Positions 61,916-64,000 of a stretch of 64,000 bases of DNA are shown one piece after another (within the stretch, counting starts at the first letter, position 1; the number at the start of each line of letters is the position of its first letter). A program made the position numbers and the translations under genes. The notes below the pieces were generated by a model that was not told where the DNA came from, ran no database searches, and was given only the letters and a program-made list of their open reading frames with translations. Source of the DNA: Streptomyces sp. D2-8 (lineage in GTDB: Bacteria > Actinomycetota > Actinomycetes > Streptomycetales > Streptomycetaceae). Location of the stretch: positions 1-64,000 of the forward strand of contig NZ_JAAHBP010000004.1 of assembly GCF_023184515.1 (NCBI RefSeq), read 5' to 3'.

Positions 61916-62249
61916 CTCGCACCGACTCGACGACGGAGGCGGAGCCGAAGGTCGTTTCCTCCGAGGGTTTCGGCAAGGGGGCCGTCGTCGGTGCCTTCGC
62001 CTCCGCGGCGGAACTCACAGGCCAGAACCGGGGGGCGGCCGCGCCCTCGGTGGTTGCCCGCCGGACTACGTGGAGACCGGGCTGATCACCTCTTACCGGC
62101 TGGCCCTCGTCAGTCTCCATCAGGCCGGAGCACCGCTCCGCAACGACCGGGTTCCCGCGTGGGGCGCGCGGGGACGGGCGTTCCGGCGATCTCCGCCGTG
62201 GGGACGGGCGTTCCGCGGATCTCCGCGACCGTCGTCGGTGACGGTGCGG
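61916..62249. other. Intergenic stretch without a supported gene
   Basis: About 330 bases between the MBL gene (+) and the small membrane gene (-). One + frame shows PDYVETGLITSYRLALVSLH near 62060-62120, possibly debris of a lost gene. The right part consists of a 30-base tandem repeat (62170-62226). No start or ribosome site supports a gene. Confidence 0.4.
62170..62226. repeat. 30-base tandem repeat, two copies
   Basis: GGGACGGGCGTTCC followed by a GATCTCCGC-type end occurs at 62171 and again at 62201 with only small differences. It lies just outside the stop codon of the small membrane gene. No coding sense is apparent. Confidence 0.75.
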
Positions 62250-62477
62250 TCACCGCAGCCGGTCTCCCCTGGCCCGTCGCCGGTCATCGCGGATCCGGTC
62301 CTGCCGGTCCCGGCGGCGGATGAAGTCGCCCGGCTCGAGATCACCGTCCACGAGCCGCCCGATCACGAGACCGACGATGCCCAGCCCCAGCACCAGCAGG
62401 AAGGCCCAGAAGTCACCGAAATACGCGGCGAACCCCAGCGCCATTCCCGCGATCAAACCCACCACGCCCCTGCTCAT
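62250..62477 (-). CDS. Small membrane protein (DUF2273-like)
   Basis: 75 residues: two adjacent hydrophobic segments (VGLIAGMALGFAAYFGDFWAFLLVLGLGIVGLVIGRLVDG) and a strongly basic-acidic tail (FIRRRDRQDRIRDDRRRARGDRLR). This two-helix plus charged tail layout is found in small envelope proteins near alkaline-shock (Asp23) genes, but no Asp23 gene is seen here. The start ATG 62477 has AAGGAG six bases upstream; a GTG five codons earlier is possible but would bury that site. Confidence 0.72.
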   Translation of the reverse strand: MSRGVVGLIAGMALGFAAYFGDFWAFLLVLGLGIVGLVIGRLVDGDLEPGDFIRRRDRQDRIRDDRRRARGDRLR

Positions 62478-62510
62478 CGCGCGCTCCTTCACGCTCCGGC
62501 CCGGCCGTTC

Positions 62511-62693
62511 CTACTGTTCCCGCCTCAGCGCTCTCCGTATGAGCAGGAAGGCGGCGACAGCGACCAGAGCAATCCCTATGAGGATCAGCAGTGCCCCGAG
62601 GATGATCAGGATCGTCCCGACCGAGATCAACATCGCCCCCACCAGGATCAATATCGTCCCGATGACGAGAAGAAACGCCGCGAGGACGGTCAT
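62511..62693 (-). CDS. Very small hydrophobic membrane protein
   Basis: 60 residues, almost entirely two hydrophobic helices rich in Ile, Leu, Val, Gly and Ala (VLAAFLLVIGTILILVGAMLISVGTILIILGALLILIG and VAVAAFLLI), ending in RRALRREQ. GGAGGCAACC precedes ATG 62693. It is 33 bases upstream of the next small gene on the same strand, so the two are probably one operon. The function is unknown. Confidence 0.72.
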   Translation of the reverse strand: MTVLAAFLLVIGTILILVGAMLISVGTILIILGALLILIGIALVAVAAFLLIRRALRREQ

Positions 62694-62830
62694 GGTTGCC
62701 TCCTGCCCCCATTCGACTCTGACCCCTTCCCGTCCGGTTTGTAAACAATTCCGGATGAAATGGTGCAATAAGGCCTAGGATGGCAAATGGGTCAGTGCAC
62801 TCTCACGTGCCAAGGCCCGGAAGGGCGGTC

Positions 62831-62864
62831 CCGGTGTGCAAACGCCGGGACCGTTGCACACCGG
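62831..62864. promoter_or_regulatory. Long inverted repeat upstream of the last phosphatase gene
   Basis: CCGGTGTGCAA (62831-62841) and TTGCACACCGG (62854-62864) form a perfect 11-base inverted repeat with a 12-base spacer, itself containing part of a second stem (GGTCCCGG/CCGGGACC). It lies 59 bases before the ATG and could be an operator or a folded leader. Confidence 0.55.
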
Positions 62865-62922
62865 CCCTGAAGGAGGCGCGATCGGCTCGCCATACCCCCG
62901 GGACGAAGGGAAGCGAGCAGCG

Positions 62923-64000
62923 ATGACGGACGGTGGGCGGCAGCCGGACAGGCTCGGGGTGGACCGGTCGGAGGGGTTCGGCGAACGACTGCTGGGTGTG
63001 CTGCTGGACCGTGCCCACGAGATGCCGCCGGACCTGATCGCCCCCCTGGTCGCGGAAGAGGTGGCCAGAGTCGGGGGGCGGGAGGTCTCCATCCTCCTTC
63101 AGGACTACGAACAGGTGCTGCTGGTGCCGCTGCCGGGCCGGAGGCTGGCGGTCGGCGGCCCCGAGCCGGTCGAGAACTCCCCCGCCGGCGAGGCGTTCCT
63201 GACCCTCAGAACGGTGGAGGTGCCGCAGGGCGGCAGTGTGCGGATGTACCTGCCCCTGCTGGACGGCAGCGACCAGATCGGCGTGATGGCCGTCACCCTG
63301 GACAGCGTCGATGACGACGACCGGCGGCTGTTGCGCAGACTCGCCGGCCTGGTCGCCGACATGATCGTCACCAAGGACGCCTACACCGACCTGTTCTTCC
63401 AGGCCCGCCGCAGCGCTCCGATGAGCGTGGCCGCGGAGATCCAGTGGTCGTTGCTGCCCCCGCTGTCGATGACCGTTCCGCAGGTCGAGGTGGCCGGAAT
63501 CCTGGAGCCCGCCTACGACGTGGCCGGCGACAGCTTCGACTACGCCCTCAACGGCGACATCCTTCACGTGGCCATGCTCGACGCGATGGGCCACGGGCTG
63601 GACGCGGCGACCATGGCGACGGTGGCCGTCGGCGCCTACCGTCACACTCGACGGGCCCATACCGACCTGTCCCAGGTGTACGCGTTCATGGACCGGGCCA
63701 TCAACGACCAGTTCGGCCACGACCACTTCGTCACCGCACAGATGATGATCCTGGACATCACCACAGGCCGGCTGCAGTGGGTCAACGCCGGCCACCCGGC
63801 TCCGCTCCTGATCCGTGATCGCGCCGTCGTGGACCGGCTGGAGAGCCCCACCACCCTGCCCGTCGGCTTCGGCGGCGAGGAGCCGGTGGTCAGCGAGCGG
63901 ATGCTGCGACCCGGCGATCGGCTGCTGTGCTTCACCGACGGTCTGATCGAGGAGCACCAGACCGGCGGGCAACAGTTCGGTGAGGAGCAGCTCATCGAGT
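62923..64000 (+). CDS. PP2C-family (SpoIIE-type) phosphatase, runs off right edge
   Basis: The first ~359 residues are in the window and the frame is open to the last base. Residues ~15-150 look like a GAF-type sensory domain (EVSILLQDYEQVLLVPLPGRRL ... DQIGVMAVTLDSVDDDDRRLLRRLAGLVADMI). The phosphatase domain begins near 165 with RSAPMSVAAEIQWSLLPPLSM, then EPAYDVAGDSFDYAL, LDAMGHGLDAATMA, VNAGHPAPLLI and LLCFTDGLIEE, with both metal-binding Asp motifs intact. It is cytosolic, without membrane helices. ATG 62923 has GAAGGGAAGCGAG before it. A C-terminal ATPase domain may lie beyond the edge. This is the third SpoIIE-type phosphatase in the window. Confidence 0.88.
   Translation, partial: MTDGGRQPDRLGVDRSEGFGERLLGVLLDRAHEMPPDLIAPLVAEEVARVGGREVSILLQDYEQVLLVPLPGRRLAVGGPEPVENSPAGEAFLTLRTVEVPQGGSVRMYLPLLDGSDQIGVMAVTLDSVDDDDRRLLRRLAGLVADMIVTKDAYTDLFFQARRSAPMSVAAEIQWSLLPPLSMTVPQVEVAGILEPAYDVAGDSFDYALNGDILHVAMLDAMGHGLDAATMATVAVGAYRHTRRAHTDLSQVYAFMDRAINDQFGHDHFVTAQMMILDITTGRLQWVNAGHPAPLLIRDRAVVDRLESPTTLPVGFGGEEPVVSERMLRPGDRLLCFTDGLIEEHQTGGQQFGEEQLIE

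Noticed and set aside
1..64000. tRNA, rRNA or CRISPR features
   Set aside because: No cloverleaf-like, rRNA-like or spaced-repeat sequence was noticed on reading; a tRNA or covariance-model scan was not possible here.

Overview
The window is very GC-rich and codes densely on both strands, with GTG and TTG starts, short ATGA/GTGA gene overlaps and GGAGG-type ribosome sites. It carries SpoIIE-family phosphatases, a Spo0M homologue, an F420-type deazaflavin oxidoreductase, a DmdR/IdeR-type iron box and remnants of IS110, IS5 and Tn3-family elements. All this fits a Streptomyces or close actinomycete chromosome, probably an accessory-rich arm region. No rRNA, tRNA or CRISPR array was seen.

Region 1 (1-18 kb) opens with the end of an IS110-type element lying against a broken, frameshifted IS5-type transposase. 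It continues with an oxidative tailoring locus: three PHBH/RdmE-type FAD monooxygenases, two DnrK-type methyltransferases plus a third methyltransferase-like protein, twin NADPH:quinone oxidoreductases, a 14-TM DHA2 exporter, a double SnoaL protein, an SDR, a berberine-bridge-type oxidase, a GNAT protein and small unknowns, with a MarR regulator between the two halves. No ketosynthase or other scaffold enzyme is visible. The locus is therefore either one end of an aromatic polyketide cluster or a stand-alone module that modifies, exports or detoxifies quinones.

Region 2 (18.8-38.5 kb) is a stress and envelope region: a secreted beta-propeller lactonase-like protein, a DUF4142 protein, a MarR regulator, a membrane PP2C phosphatase, an F420-type oxidoreductase, a CPA1 antiporter, two CNNM/CBS proteins, a KhtT/KhtU-type antiporter pair, a universal stress protein, a Spo0M/TerB group, a VapBC-like toxin-antitoxin pair and a PAS-PAS-PAS-PP2C-ATPase sensor whose first two PAS domains are a recent 363-bp duplication. 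Two short palindrome families recur upstream of these genes: TTGCANNNTGCAA (four sites, 20.6-25.0 kb) and CTTCTAC-N6-GTAGAAG (two sites, 32.7 and 34.2 kb). They suggest two small local regulons.

Region 3 (38.5-52.6 kb) holds a membrane PH-like protein and an iron ABC importer (lipoprotein, permease, ATPase). The importer is divergent, across a perfectly placed iron box, from an unusual adenylation-carrier-acyltransferase fusion protein. A DUF389 protein, a SnoaL protein, a NarL-type two-component system, a VanZ-like protein and Tn3/IS5 relics follow.

Region 4 (52.6-62 kb) is a compact set on the + strand: a cytochrome P450 fused in frame to a SnoaL-like domain, a large ATPase-HTH regulator, an MFS exporter, an SRPBCC protein, a carotenoid/stilbene cleavage oxygenase, a membrane protein and a metallo-beta-lactamase-fold hydrolase. 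It looks like an uncharacterised oxidative cleavage pathway and is the best candidate here for a new system. The window ends with two tiny membrane proteins and a GAF-like/PP2C phosphatase that runs off the edge.
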